Assembly: GCF_008000935.1 (NCBI RefSeq)
Contig: NZ_CP042831.1
Span: forward strand, 3,596,001-3,660,000
DNA from: Flavobacterium alkalisoli
GTDB taxonomy: Bacteria; Bacteroidota; Bacteroidia; Flavobacteriales; Flavobacteriaceae
DNA length: 64,000 nucleotides
Direction: 5' to 3'
Shown in pieces: positions 33,868 to 42,084 of the stretch (the stretch's first letter is position 1; each line of letters begins with the position of its first letter). The notes below the pieces were generated by a model. That model was not told the DNA's origin. It made no database searches and worked only from the letters and a program-made list of their open reading frames with translations. Made by a program: the position numbers and the translations under genes.

Positions 33868-34065
33868 TTATTGTTCAACATATATTAGACAAGCTTTTAA
33901 TTCGGGCTTTTCAGTCGTAAAATTATAGAGCCAGTCAATAAGTTGTTCAACTTCGTAAGGTAGTAACGTTTTGATTGCTTTTTCAACTTCCTTACAAAAC
34001 AATTTCGGATCAAAACTTACGCTTTCCAAAACCGTCTTTGTATAAGCAAACATACTTCTGGGCAT
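33868..34065 (-). CDS. Small hypothetical protein, 65 aa
   Basis: A 65-aa protein without signal peptide, with a predicted helical centre (FCKEVEKAIKTLLPYEVEQLIDWLY). Acidic and basic residues alternate; no domain recognised. The frame is closed by a real terminator and starts with MPRSMFAYTK. Similar 60-70 aa proteins are common in Flavobacteria. A gene is likely but its function is unknown. The 136 bp before it are AT-rich and empty. Confidence 0.65.
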   Translation of the reverse strand: MPRSMFAYTKTVLESVSFDPKLFCKEVEKAIKTLLPYEVEQLIDWLYNFTTEKPELKACLIYVEQ

Positions 34066-34201
34066 AATTTCATTTAAAATTATTAATGTTAGTGTTTTTA
34101 TAAGAACGCATGTAAAGATAATAATAAAATCGAACTTACAATATAAATTAACTAAAACGTTTGCGTTAAAATTTTCATTAACTTAATATTTTAACAATTT
34201 T

Positions 34202-34864
34202 TTAATGTTTAAATGCTCTTAGCATTTCGCGTTTTCCGGGTGGCCCGGGAAGTTTTTCTGTTATAAAACCCGCTTCCTGCATAGCTTTTTTAATACTTGT
34301 TCTGCATGCATAGGTTACAAGTACGCTATTGGGTTTTAATGCCTTATACATTATGTGAAAAATTTCGGCTGTCCACAATTCAGGTTGAGCATGAAACCCA
34401 AATGCATCAAAATAAACAATATCATACTTTTCAACGTCGTTTATCTCGTTAAAGAACTGTTTCCTTTTTAGTAAAGTAAATTTATCATTTATTTGTGAGG
34501 GAATCTCCCAATCTGCCTCATGCATAGCAGTAAAAACCTGCTTCTCGTTTTCGGCATTAAGCTGCTCCACATAGTTTAATAGCTTTACCTCATCGTTACT
34601 CACCGGATATGCCTCTACCCCTGTATAGTTTATTTCCTGCCCGTTTTTTACAGACTCCAGATAGGTGATAAAAGCATTGAGCCCTGTACCAAACCCTATC
34701 TCTAAAACAGAAACAGGCTGCCCTTTTGTTAAGGCCAGCCCGTTTTGTATAAATACATGATAAGCTTCACGAATAGCTCCAAATTTAGAGTGGTAACTCT
34801 CCTTCATCTCAGGAAGGTGTATGGTTACCGATCCGTCAAGCGTTTGTATAATTTCTCTTTTCAA
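34202..34864 (-). CDS. mnmD: tRNA U34 methyltransferase MnmD
   Basis: A 220-aa SAM-dependent methyltransferase (PF05430, MnmC2-type) that methylates 5-aminomethyl-2-thiouridine at tRNA position 34. Motifs: SVLEIGFGTGLNAFITYL (SAM site, about 48-65), NYTGVEAYPVS and DIVYFDAFGFHAQPELWT. Standalone MnmD without the oxidase domain of MnmC. Its start codon directly follows the stop of the upstream gene, so it is translated as the third gene of an operon. The partner thiolase mnmA is at 50.7 kb. Confidence 0.9.
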   Translation of the reverse strand: MKREIIQTLDGSVTIHLPEMKESYHSKFGAIREAYHVFIQNGLALTKGQPVSVLEIGFGTGLNAFITYLESVKNGQEINYTGVEAYPVSNDEVKLLNYVEQLNAENEKQVFTAMHEADWEIPSQINDKFTLLKRKQFFNEINDVEKYDIVYFDAFGFHAQPELWTAEIFHIMYKALKPNSVLVTYACRTSIKKAMQEAGFITEKLPGPPGKREMLRAFKH

Positions 34865-35320
34865 TTACTTAATATAAAGTTTCTTAATCCTCGGAATAGG
34901 TCCGCCGCATTTCGACTCATGGCAAGCAAGGCAGGATGTTACCCCTTCATTAAAACGTTCCTTTGCATGAACTGTATCAATATAAATGCGCTGCTGTGCT
35001 TCAATAAATTTATCGGCATGCTCCTTAAAGAAATCATCCCTGTCGGTTTCATCCGTCATAGGGGCCATGTAAATCTTTAAAAAATGTTTCGGGAAATCCC
35101 CTATAGTGTCACCGTCAATAATACGCTGCCTTAGCCTCATATTGTCAACATACATCTGCTCCATTAAAGCAGCCATTTGAGACATCTCATACATTTTAAA
35201 CTCCTTTTCCTCTTTTGCAGGAGCCTGCTCTTTTTTTACAGTTTCTTTATCGGCCTCCTTATCCTTACACGAAACGGCAAGAAATAAAACGGCAGACAAT
35301 ACTAAAAAGGCCTTCTTCAT
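34865..35320 (-). CDS. Lipoprotein with a CxxCH heme-type motif
   Basis: A 151-aa lipoprotein (lipobox LFLAVSC, Cys 18). After a Lys/Glu-rich linker there is a helical region (EMSQMAALMEQMYVDNMRLRQRI) and then CLACH at about 132-136 (TSCLACHESKCGG). CxxCH is the covalent heme c motif, so a small periplasmic cytochrome is possible, though only this one signature is seen. Its stop abuts mnmD and its start abuts the DUF4920 gene. Confidence 0.75.
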   Translation of the reverse strand: MKKAFLVLSAVLFLAVSCKDKEADKETVKKEQAPAKEEKEFKMYEMSQMAALMEQMYVDNMRLRQRIIDGDTIGDFPKHFLKIYMAPMTDETDRDDFFKEHADKFIEAQQRIYIDTVHAKERFNEGVTSCLACHESKCGGPIPRIKKLYIK

Positions 35321-35901
35321 TATTTGCTTATTAAAACACCATCGGCCATAAAGCCATACTTAACTTCCGGCTTAGTGATCTTAGCTATTTCAGCTTCCGA
35401 TTTCCCTCCGTCTTTAGCATAGTGCTTTAACTGATCTACAGATATTTCGCTAACAAAAGCTTTACCTGTTACAACTGCATCCTGCCCTGCTGCATTTAAC
35501 GGAACAAAAAAGGCATAGTCCTTAAACTTTACAAAAGACTCTTTTTCGTCTGCCAGATTAAGTGACATCCAGCAGCCTTTCTTTTGGCAAACGTCGTTAA
35601 TCTTAGCGGCAAACTTTACATTAACGGTATCGCCTGGTTTAAGGCTTTTATATTTTTTAAACATCTCCTCCTGTGTAAGGGCATCGTTAGTATTTATCTT
35701 ATCGCCAAAAGATGCATAAACCTTACCGTTTTCCTGTACCTCAACAGTAATATCCTCGTCTTCATTAATAGTATCGGTATCTACCTCCATGGCACCGTTT
35801 TGAGTTTCTATAACAGTATCTTCAGATTCCACATGAGTCTCCTTGTTCTTACAGGCAACAAAAGCAAGCATTGCTACTGCAGCTAAAAGCGATTTCTTCA
35901 T
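35320..35901 (-). CDS. DUF4920 domain lipoprotein
   Basis: A 193-aa lipoprotein (lipobox MLAFVAC, Cys 17) of the DUF4920 family. The characteristic part is VKFAAKINDVCQKKGCWMSL with a Cys pair, then FKDYAFFVPLNAAGQDAVVTGKAFV, and YAKDGGKSEAEIAKITKPEV. Family members are periplasmic, with conserved Cys that may bind metal. First gene of the three-gene operon; its stop overlaps the next start by one base. Confidence 0.88.
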   Translation of the reverse strand: MKKSLLAAVAMLAFVACKNKETHVESEDTVIETQNGAMEVDTDTINEDEDITVEVQENGKVYASFGDKINTNDALTQEEMFKKYKSLKPGDTVNVKFAAKINDVCQKKGCWMSLNLADEKESFVKFKDYAFFVPLNAAGQDAVVTGKAFVSEISVDQLKHYAKDGGKSEAEIAKITKPEVKYGFMADGVLISK

Positions 35902-35930
35902 TTTTTTAGTTTAATTAAGTTTAGTGTATG

Positions 35931-35938
35931 CAAATTTA
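35931..35938 (-). promoter_or_regulatory. -7 promoter box of the DUF4920 operon
   Basis: CAAATTTA reads TAAATTTG on the minus strand (TAnnTTTG), about 30 bp before the start codon. Confidence 0.55.
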
Positions 35939-36058
35939 TACAGAAAATAGTAATACCCGCAATTTATAGCTTTTAATTTATTTTGCTTACTTACAATATT
36001 TTATGGTAGTTTTGCTGCGTATTTTTTAACACAAATGGCTATTTGGACATTTTTTTAG

Positions 36059-36066
36059 TAAATTTG
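36059..36066 (+). promoter_or_regulatory. -7 promoter box of ilvE
   Basis: TAAATTTG (TAnnTTTG), 32 bp before the start codon. Confidence 0.55.
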
Positions 36067-36098
36067 CAAGAACACTACTATTTAACTAATCTATATAA

Positions 36099-37157
36099 AT
36101 GAACGAAAACGACATTACAGTAAACCTTGCCTCTACCTCTAAAATTGACTCCGTTGATTTTGAGAACCTGACTTTTGGCACTGTGTTTACCGACCATATG
36201 TTAATTTGTGACTACAAACAAGGCGTATGGGAAAAACCTGTTATTAAACCTTATGAACCTTTTTTAATAGATCCTTCTGCTAAGGTATTCCATTACGGTC
36301 AAGCTATTTTTGAAGGTATGAAAGCTTATAAAGACGAACATGACGATGTATGGCTTTTCCGTCCTGATCAAAACTTTGAACGCTTTAATAAATCGGCAGT
36401 AAGGCTTGCAATGCCTGAAGTGCCTGAAAGCGTGTTTATGGACGGACTTAAAAAGCTGTTACAGATTGAAAAGGCGTGGGTTAAAACAGGTAAAGGAAAC
36501 TCCCTATATATCCGCCCGTTCATGATCGCTACAGGTCCAGGTGTAGTTGCTGCCCCTGCTAATTTCTATAGTTTTATGATTATACTTTCGCCTGCCAAGT
36601 CTTACTACTCCGGTGAGGTAAAAGTTATTATAGCCGAGCATTACAGCCGTGCCGCTAATGGTGGTATAGGTGCTGCTAAGGCTGCGGGTAACTATTCGGC
36701 TCAGTTTTACCCAACAAAACTGGCTAACGAAATGGGTTACCAGCAAATTATATGGACAGACGATGCTACGCATACCAAACTTGAGGAAGCAGGTACAATG
36801 AACGTTTTCTTCAGGATAAACGATACATTATACACAGCGCCTACAAGCGAAAGGATATTAGACGGTGTAACCCGTAAAAGCCTTATAGATATGGCTAAGC
36901 GCGAAGGTATTAATGTAGAGGTTCGTTCGGTATTAGTGGAAGAACTTGTAAAGGCTGCCGAAGACGGTTCCCTAAAAGAAATATTTGGTGCAGGTACTGC
37001 CGCTGTAGTTAACCCTATTGTGGGCTTTAGCTACAAAGAAAAATATTATGAACTGCCTAAGCTTGAAAACCCAATAGCTTTACAGCTAAAAGAAAAGCTT
37101 AACAACATACAATACAAACTGGCCGAAGATACTTTTGGATGGACAGTTAAAGTATAA
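36099..37157 (+). CDS. ilvE: Branched-chain amino acid aminotransferase
   Basis: A 352-aa fold-type IV PLP aminotransferase for the last step of Val/Leu/Ile synthesis. Signs: VFHYGQAIFEGMKAYKDE (about 64-81), RPFMIATGPGVVAAPANFY, the PLP lysine in GIGAAKAAGNYS, and the C-terminal EIFGAGTAAVVNPI. Longer, BCAT-type form. Separate promoter and terminator. Confidence 0.94.
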   Translation: MNENDITVNLASTSKIDSVDFENLTFGTVFTDHMLICDYKQGVWEKPVIKPYEPFLIDPSAKVFHYGQAIFEGMKAYKDEHDDVWLFRPDQNFERFNKSAVRLAMPEVPESVFMDGLKKLLQIEKAWVKTGKGNSLYIRPFMIATGPGVVAAPANFYSFMIILSPAKSYYSGEVKVIIAEHYSRAANGGIGAAKAAGNYSAQFYPTKLANEMGYQQIIWTDDATHTKLEEAGTMNVFFRINDTLYTAPTSERILDGVTRKSLIDMAKREGINVEVRSVLVEELVKAAEDGSLKEIFGAGTAAVVNPIVGFSYKEKYYELPKLENPIALQLKEKLNNIQYKLAEDTFGWTVKV

Positions 37158-37172
37158 TTTAATAATAAATAT

Positions 37173-37206
37173 AAAAAAAGCCTTAGCGATTGCTAAGGCT
37201 TTTTTT
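37173..37206. terminator. Bidirectional intrinsic terminator
   Basis: AAAAAGCCTTAGC/GCTAAGGCTTTTT with a 4-nt loop and T-tracts on both strands. Serves ilvE (+) and the MazG-like gene (-), which ends at 37205. Confidence 0.9.
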
Positions 37207-37588
37207 ATTTAAGTATCTCCTCAAAATTAGGTTTAAAGTAGTTAGGCCCCTTCATAACCTTACCGTCTTCGCGGTAAATAGGTTTTCCGTCCTCCCCTAA
37301 CTTACTCATATTACTGCGCTGAATTTCATCAAACACCTCTTCTATTTTATACTGAAGTCCGTGCTCTATAATGGTACCGCACAAAATATAAAGCATATCG
37401 CCAAGGGCATCGGCAATCTCGGTAAGGTCGTTGTTTTGCACAGCATCAAGATATTCTTCGTTCTCCTCTTTCATAAGGTTAAACCTAAGCATGTTTACGG
37501 CTTCTCCCAGGCTTGCTTTAGGCATTTCGCTTACTCCAAGTCCAAAGGCAGTATGAAACTCCTTTACGGCGTCTAATTGTTTTTTCAT
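37205..37588 (-). CDS. MazG-like nucleotide pyrophosphohydrolase
   Basis: A 127-aa all-alpha NTP-PPase. Metal-binding helices: LMKEENEEYLDA and EIADALGDMLYIL (the EExxE...ExxD signature), followed by a C-terminal stretch SKLGEDGKPIYREDGKVMKG that recalls the phage/PRA-PH branch (PF01503). It probably cleaves a modified or non-canonical NTP. Convergent with ilvE. Confidence 0.85.
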   Translation of the reverse strand: MKKQLDAVKEFHTAFGLGVSEMPKASLGEAVNMLRFNLMKEENEEYLDAVQNNDLTEIADALGDMLYILCGTIIEHGLQYKIEEVFDEIQRSNMSKLGEDGKPIYREDGKVMKGPNYFKPNFEEILK

Positions 37589-37640
37589 GGCTCATTGTAT
37601 TTTAAGCTTTAAAAGTATCGAAAATTAAACAGGCTTATTG

Positions 37641-37648
37641 TAGCTTTG
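37641..37648 (+). promoter_or_regulatory. -7 promoter box of the 62-aa membrane protein gene
   Basis: TAGCTTTG (TAnnTTTG), 16 bp before the start codon. Confidence 0.5.
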
Positions 37649-37664
37649 CAAAAAAGATTTCAAC

Positions 37665-37853
37665 ATGTTTACTAAAGGACAATTATACTTTGCCGCATTT
37701 TTTATTGTTGTGTTTGTGGCAGCCATGATATACGTTTACAGAAAAGACCTTAGCCTGCATAAAAAATACTACAAAGGCTCTTACTGGATATTAATTGCCT
37801 TTCTTGCTTTTATAGGTGTTTTATTCTTTATAAAGTATTTTGTGAAAGAATAA
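37665..37853 (+). CDS. Small two-helix membrane protein
   Basis: A 62-aa protein with two hydrophobic helices (about 8-24 and 42-59) joined by YRKDLSLHKKYYKGS. It has its own promoter box and terminator, so expression is likely. Conserved small protein of Flavobacteria by appearance; function unknown. Confidence 0.7.
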   Translation: MFTKGQLYFAAFFIVVFVAAMIYVYRKDLSLHKKYYKGSYWILIAFLAFIGVLFFIKYFVKE

Positions 37854-37874
37854 TGATATAGAAAACAAAATTTT

Positions 37875-37901
37875 AAATCCTCCATTTGGGAGGATTTTTT
37901 T
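37875..37901 (+). terminator. Intrinsic terminator
   Basis: AAATCCTCC/GGGAGGATTT-type stem with an ATTT loop and T6, 22 bp after the small membrane protein gene. Confidence 0.8.
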
Positions 37902-37937
37902 ATATTCGTTACATTATAAACCACAAAACACTTTACC

Positions 37938-38471
37938 ATGAAATTAAAGAAATTTTCAATTCTATGCCTGCTTCTGGGAAGCTTCATATCCTTTACATCA
38001 TGTGAAAATGAGGCTGCCGAAAACGAAACTATCACAACCAAATCCCTTACTAAAGTTTATGAAAGCACCGGGGAATACAACAGTAATCTTGACGGTTGGT
38101 TTTCTGTTTACCTGCCCGATTTACCGGCTGGCAGTAACTACAAGTTTTATACCGACCAGATATACAACCTAAGCCGTAACGACGGTGTAACTACCGAAAA
38201 TGCAATTGTTATTTTTATGGAGATTGAAGGTATAGACGATTATAACCTTACAGAAGAAAGAGGTGTTGTACAGCCTGCTGTACAGTTTAACTTAAACAAC
38301 CTTATAGACGTTTCAGGCAATGCCCCTCTTGACACCAGTAAAGATATAACCCTTATTATTGCACACGATGATGAACTGGATATTAGCTGGGTGGTAGACT
38401 CTTACTTTAATTCTTCTTTTAGGCTAAAAATTCCCGCAAAGATTGGATTTGGAGGGCTTAAAAAAGTATAA
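37938..38471 (+). CDS. Hypothetical lipoprotein, paralogue of the next gene
   Basis: A 177-aa lipoprotein (lipobox SFTSC, Cys 23). The mature part starts with an acidic linker, then a beta-rich domain. It shares with the 38581 product a domain with DITLIIAHDDELD (versus DITVIICHDDQYD), preceded by TFNLxNxI/FNLNNLI, and an ending of GGLKKV/GLLRKL. No known family recognised. Separate terminator follows. Confidence 0.65.
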   Translation: MKLKKFSILCLLLGSFISFTSCENEAAENETITTKSLTKVYESTGEYNSNLDGWFSVYLPDLPAGSNYKFYTDQIYNLSRNDGVTTENAIVIFMEIEGIDDYNLTEERGVVQPAVQFNLNNLIDVSGNAPLDTSKDITLIIAHDDELDISWVVDSYFNSSFRLKIPAKIGFGGLKKV

Positions 38472-38498
38472 GTAAAATTCTTGTTAAAAAATTAAAAT

Positions 38499-38527
38499 GA
38501 AAATCCCCACTAATGGGGATTTTTTTA
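38499..38527 (+). terminator. Intrinsic terminator
   Basis: AAATCCCC/GGGGATTT stem, 6-nt loop, then T7. Confidence 0.85.
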
Positions 38528-38580
38528 TTAACTTATGTTCCGCAATTTTGCATGTAATCAACCACTAAAAACAAAGAATT

Positions 38581-39048
38581 ATGGGTAGAAATTCAATTAA
38601 TGACATTAACATTATTTATGATGGAATAGGATCATACAATCCTACAAGTAAAAGCGCCACTTATAAAGTTGTACTGCCAGTTCTAGGTTCTGGGCAAAGT
38701 TATAGATTCGGAGATTCTAATAATGATATCTTTAATTACACAGACCGAGGTAACGGCGTAAGTAATCTAGTGTTTATACATGTTTCTGTTGATGGTGTAG
38801 ATCCTGATACTGACTTAAGTGCTGTTAATGATCCAAGTAATGTTTATCTGGAAACCTATACATTCAATTTATCAAATGCTATTAAAAAAGGACCGGATGA
38901 TTTCGATTTTGCTCAAGATATTACCGTTATAATATGTCATGATGACCAGTATGACTTACCTACTTTTATGCAAACCCTAAAAAAAGCCAAAAGCACTCCT
39001 GATTGGTGGCCTAATAAATTAGGCAGTGGACTTCTTAGGAAATTATAA
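38581..39048 (+). CDS. Hypothetical protein upstream of the kinase gene
   Basis: A 155-aa protein without signal peptide, related to the preceding lipoprotein (DITVIICHDDQYD, GLLRKL). The region SATYKVVLPVLGSGQSYRF is paralogous to GWFSVYLPDLPAGSNYKF. It ends 4 bp before the histidine kinase start, so it is cotranscribed with the two-component pair. Base composition is AT-rich like the kinase N-terminal half. A cytoplasmic partner or regulator is possible but unproven. Confidence 0.65.
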   Translation: MGRNSINDINIIYDGIGSYNPTSKSATYKVVLPVLGSGQSYRFGDSNNDIFNYTDRGNGVSNLVFIHVSVDGVDPDTDLSAVNDPSNVYLETYTFNLSNAIKKGPDDFDFAQDITVIICHDDQYDLPTFMQTLKKAKSTPDWWPNKLGSGLLRKL

Positions 39049-39052
39049 TTAA

Positions 39053-40816
39053 ATGTATAGAGTATTAAATATATTATTACTACTGTCTGCCTTTATTCAA
39101 ACAGGCAGTAGTGATTTATTGAAAAAAGTAAAAGAAAAACTAGACAACAATGACATAATTGAAGCTCAAAAAACTATAGAAAAAATAACTGTGGAAGAGC
39201 TTTTAAAAAGTGAAACTGCAGAATTTTATTATTTTGATGGAAGAATAAAAGAAAGCATAAATAGACCAACAATTGCTTTAAGCGACTATCTAAAATCAAA
39301 AAAATTATATATAGAAATCGATAGTCTTGATAAGGCTATGGAAATCAACTTAGATATCGCTTTTCTTATATGTAGCCAAGAGTTTAATAAAACTGACTAT
39401 TCTAAATATATAATTGAATATCTAGAATATGCTAAAAAAAGTAAAGACCCTGTTAAGTTATCACGAGGTTATGGATATTATGCTATGCTTAAAGCCAAAA
39501 AAAATCAAGCTGATGAAAGTAAGGATTTTTACAACAAGGCATTAAAATATGCTCTGGAAGGTAATGACAAAGAACTAGAATCAGGAATATATAACAATTT
39601 AGCTCTTTTATACAATGAAAGTTTAAACAAACCCGACTCTGCACTTTACTATCTAAAAAAAGATTTAAAATACCAAACAGAACAAAAAAATTATCCTGCG
39701 TTATTAGAAAATTATTGCAATCAGTCTTCTTCATATAAACATAAAAAAAAATACTTTGAATCTATAAAGTATCTAAAAAAAGCTGATAGTCTTCCTTTAG
39801 AATATTCTTTGCCTGCAAAACAATATATTTATGAAGAATATTATAAAAACTATGACTCTTTAAAAGATTACAAAAACGCATACAAATATGCACTCCTGGC
39901 TAAAAAATTTGCCGACAGCGCTAATGTAATAGAACAAAACATTGCCATAAACGATATACAGACCAAATACCAAACACGCGAAAAAGAACTTGAAAATGAA
40001 GTATTAAAAGGTAAAGTAAAAACAAATAAAGCTTTGGTATATATAGTTGTGGGGCTGCTTATTGCCAGCCTTATTATAGGTTTCCTTATCGTTAAAAACG
40101 CACGCCGCCGTGAGCACATCTCTAAACAGGAAAAGCTTATTGAACAGCAAAAGCTGGAAAAAGCGCTTAAAGAGTATGAGCTTAGCAGTATAGACCTTAT
40201 GCTGGAAGGCCAGGAAAAAGAAAGGCAGCGCATTGCAAACGACCTGCACGATAACTTGGGCAGTATGCTTGCTACACTCAAAATAAATTTTGAACACCTT
40301 CGCCTGCGTAAAAATGAACTGCGCGAAGAAGAGAACAAACTATACGACCGCACCGATGAGCTTATAGAAGAAGCTTACCAAAAGGTGCGCCGCCTTGCCC
40401 ATGCCAAAAACGCGGGGGTATTTGCTAACGAGGGGCTTATACCAACTATTAGGAAAATGGCCGAAAAAATATCCATCCCCGGCAAGTTATCCATTGAGAT
40501 TATGGCAGTTGGCTTTAATAAAAGATTGGAAAATACAATAGAAATTGCTATCTTTCGGATGGTTCAGGAGCTGTCAACCAACATTATAAAACACTCTCAG
40601 GCTACTGAGGCGTCCATACAGCTTACTAACCACGACGAAAATATCAATATCATAATAGAAGACAATGGCGTGGGCTTTCCCCCTGCCAAAACACATACCA
40701 GCGATGGTATGGGGCTAAATACTATAAGAAAAAAGGTTGAACAGCTTGGCGGTACTTTTACCATAGACTCAACTCCGGGTAAAGGGACTACCATTATAAT
40801 AGATTTGCCGATATGA
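39053..40816 (+). CDS. Sensor histidine kinase with N-terminal TPR domain
   Basis: A 587-aa kinase. Signal peptide/anchor 1-18; tetratricopeptide-type helices about 22-320 in the periplasm; TM helix 328-348 (ALVYIVVGLLIASLIIGFLIV); a short coiled coil; HisKA_3 dimerisation with the phosphoacceptor H399 in ERQRIANDLHDNLGSMLA; HATPase_c with N box ELSTNIIKHSQA and GVGF/GMGLNTIRKK. This is the NarX/LiaS class common in Bacteroidota. The 5' half is markedly more AT-rich than the 3' half, with a visible change near 39890. It overlaps the regulator gene by 4 bp (ATGA). Confidence 0.92.
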   Translation: MYRVLNILLLLSAFIQTGSSDLLKKVKEKLDNNDIIEAQKTIEKITVEELLKSETAEFYYFDGRIKESINRPTIALSDYLKSKKLYIEIDSLDKAMEINLDIAFLICSQEFNKTDYSKYIIEYLEYAKKSKDPVKLSRGYGYYAMLKAKKNQADESKDFYNKALKYALEGNDKELESGIYNNLALLYNESLNKPDSALYYLKKDLKYQTEQKNYPALLENYCNQSSSYKHKKKYFESIKYLKKADSLPLEYSLPAKQYIYEEYYKNYDSLKDYKNAYKYALLAKKFADSANVIEQNIAINDIQTKYQTREKELENEVLKGKVKTNKALVYIVVGLLIASLIIGFLIVKNARRREHISKQEKLIEQQKLEKALKEYELSSIDLMLEGQEKERQRIANDLHDNLGSMLATLKINFEHLRLRKNELREEENKLYDRTDELIEEAYQKVRRLAHAKNAGVFANEGLIPTIRKMAEKISIPGKLSIEIMAVGFNKRLENTIEIAIFRMVQELSTNIIKHSQATEASIQLTNHDENINIIIEDNGVGFPPAKTHTSDGMGLNTIRKKVEQLGGTFTIDSTPGKGTTIIIDLPI

Positions 40817-41427
40817 TACGATTAGCTATTGCAGAAGATCATCAGTCGCTTATAGACGGTATAAAGATATTCCTGGAATATGAGGATGACATTAAAGTTG
40901 TGGGCGAAGCTAACGACGGCGAAAAGCTATTGGAAATAGTTCATGCCAAAAAACCCGATATTGTACTTACCGATATACGTATGCCTAAAATGGATGGTAT
41001 TACGGCTACCCGCGAAATAAAAAAGGATTATCCAAACTGTAAGGTTATTGCCTTTAGCATGTTTGAGCAGGAAGAGGCGGTTTCTCAAATGACCGAAGCC
41101 GGTGTAGACGGCTACATAATGAAAAACTCCTCTCTTAAGGTAGTGCTTGCTGCCATAAGGGCCGTTATGAACGGTGAAACCTTTTTTGACGACTCTATAA
41201 AAAGTGCCGAACCCAAAAACGATGAGGGAGACTTACCCCTTAGTAAACGTGAAAAGGAAATTGTTGCCCTTGTAGGACAGGGAAAAACCTCTCAGGAAAT
41301 TGCCGACCTCCTTTTTATAGGCAAAACCACAGTAGATACTCATAGAAAGAACATACTTAAAAAATTGAGCCTCCATGGAAAAAGCGAACTCTTACGATAC
41401 TCCATGGAACGGAAGTATGATTTTTAG
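40813..41427 (+). CDS. NarL/LuxR family response regulator
   Basis: A 204-aa regulator. Receiver: phosphoacceptor D54 in DIVLTDIRMPKMDG with acidic D9/E8 and a Lys at about 105. C-terminal LuxR-type HTH (about 140-200): LSKREKEIVALVGQGKTSQE and TTVDTHRKNILKKLSL. Partner of the overlapping kinase. Confidence 0.95.
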   Translation: MIRLAIAEDHQSLIDGIKIFLEYEDDIKVVGEANDGEKLLEIVHAKKPDIVLTDIRMPKMDGITATREIKKDYPNCKVIAFSMFEQEEAVSQMTEAGVDGYIMKNSSLKVVLAAIRAVMNGETFFDDSIKSAEPKNDEGDLPLSKREKEIVALVGQGKTSQEIADLLFIGKTTVDTHRKNILKKLSLHGKSELLRYSMERKYDF

Positions 41428-41470
41428 TTTTGGTAGAATTAAAATATCATTTTTTGATTTTTTTTGTAGT

Positions 41471-41498
41471 AAAAATACCCAGTAATGGGTATTTTTTT
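41471..41498 (+). terminator. Intrinsic terminator of the two-component operon
   Basis: AAATACCC/GGGTATTT stem, 6-nt loop, then T7, about 45 bp after the regulator stop. Confidence 0.85.
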
Positions 41499-41562
41499 GC
41501 TTTGCATATTACCCCAACTTTGTAATAAATAACCTTAGTATTAACCTACAAATCAATTTATT

Positions 41563-41871
41563 ATGAAGACAATGAGAAAACTTTTACTCTTACTTATGCT
41601 GTTAAGTGTACCTGCAGCTTTTGTTTCTTGTGAAGAAGAGGAAACAACAGACGTTAGCAATGATGCCTGCCTTGATCAGCTGGAAACATTATCTGACATT
41701 CTTTACGAAAAAACTCTGATTTTCAGTAACAATGCAACACCTTCTACATGTAGTGCAGTAAGAACCGCTGCCCTTAATCTTATTAACGCTGCCGAAGACT
41801 GCGGGTATGGCTATCTGTACACAGAGCAAACCCAGTTTTGGTTAGATTATGACTGTAGTGTATTTGATTAA
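41563..41871 (+). CDS. Small Cys-containing lipoprotein
   Basis: A 102-aa lipoprotein (lipobox AAFVSC, Cys 23) with an acidic linker EEEETTD and a mature part with four more Cys (DACLDQLE, STCSAVR, EDCGYG, DYDCSVF), probably two disulfides. No family recognised. Monocistronic between terminators. Confidence 0.7.
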   Translation: MKTMRKLLLLLMLLSVPAAFVSCEEEETTDVSNDACLDQLETLSDILYEKTLIFSNNATPSTCSAVRTAALNLINAAEDCGYGYLYTEQTQFWLDYDCSVFD

Positions 41872-41950
41872 TTTTTTTTTACAAAAATACATACTACTCA
41901 AAAAAATATAAAAACTTATAGTTCATTGGGTTAGTTTAATTTGAGGGGAG

Positions 41951-41976
41951 AAAAATACCCCGTTGGGGTATTTTTC
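41951..41976 (+). terminator. Intrinsic terminator
   Basis: AAAATACCCC/GGGGTATTTT with a 3-nt loop, then T5, about 80 bp after the lipoprotein gene. Confidence 0.85.
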
Positions 41977-42050
41977 TTTCTAAATTGGCATCAATGTTGT
42001 AAAAGAGGATTTAATACTTTTTAACAAGTATTAACAAGTACCTTTTTTAG

Positions 42051-42058
42051 TAACTTTG
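42051..42058 (+). promoter_or_regulatory. -7 promoter box of the lpoB-like operon
   Basis: TAACTTTG (TAnnTTTG), 27 bp before the start. Just upstream lies a tandem 10-bp repeat, TTAACAAGTA twice (42021-42040), possibly an operator. Confidence 0.55.
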
Positions 42059-42084
42059 AATTATTAACCAAATTCGCAGAATTT

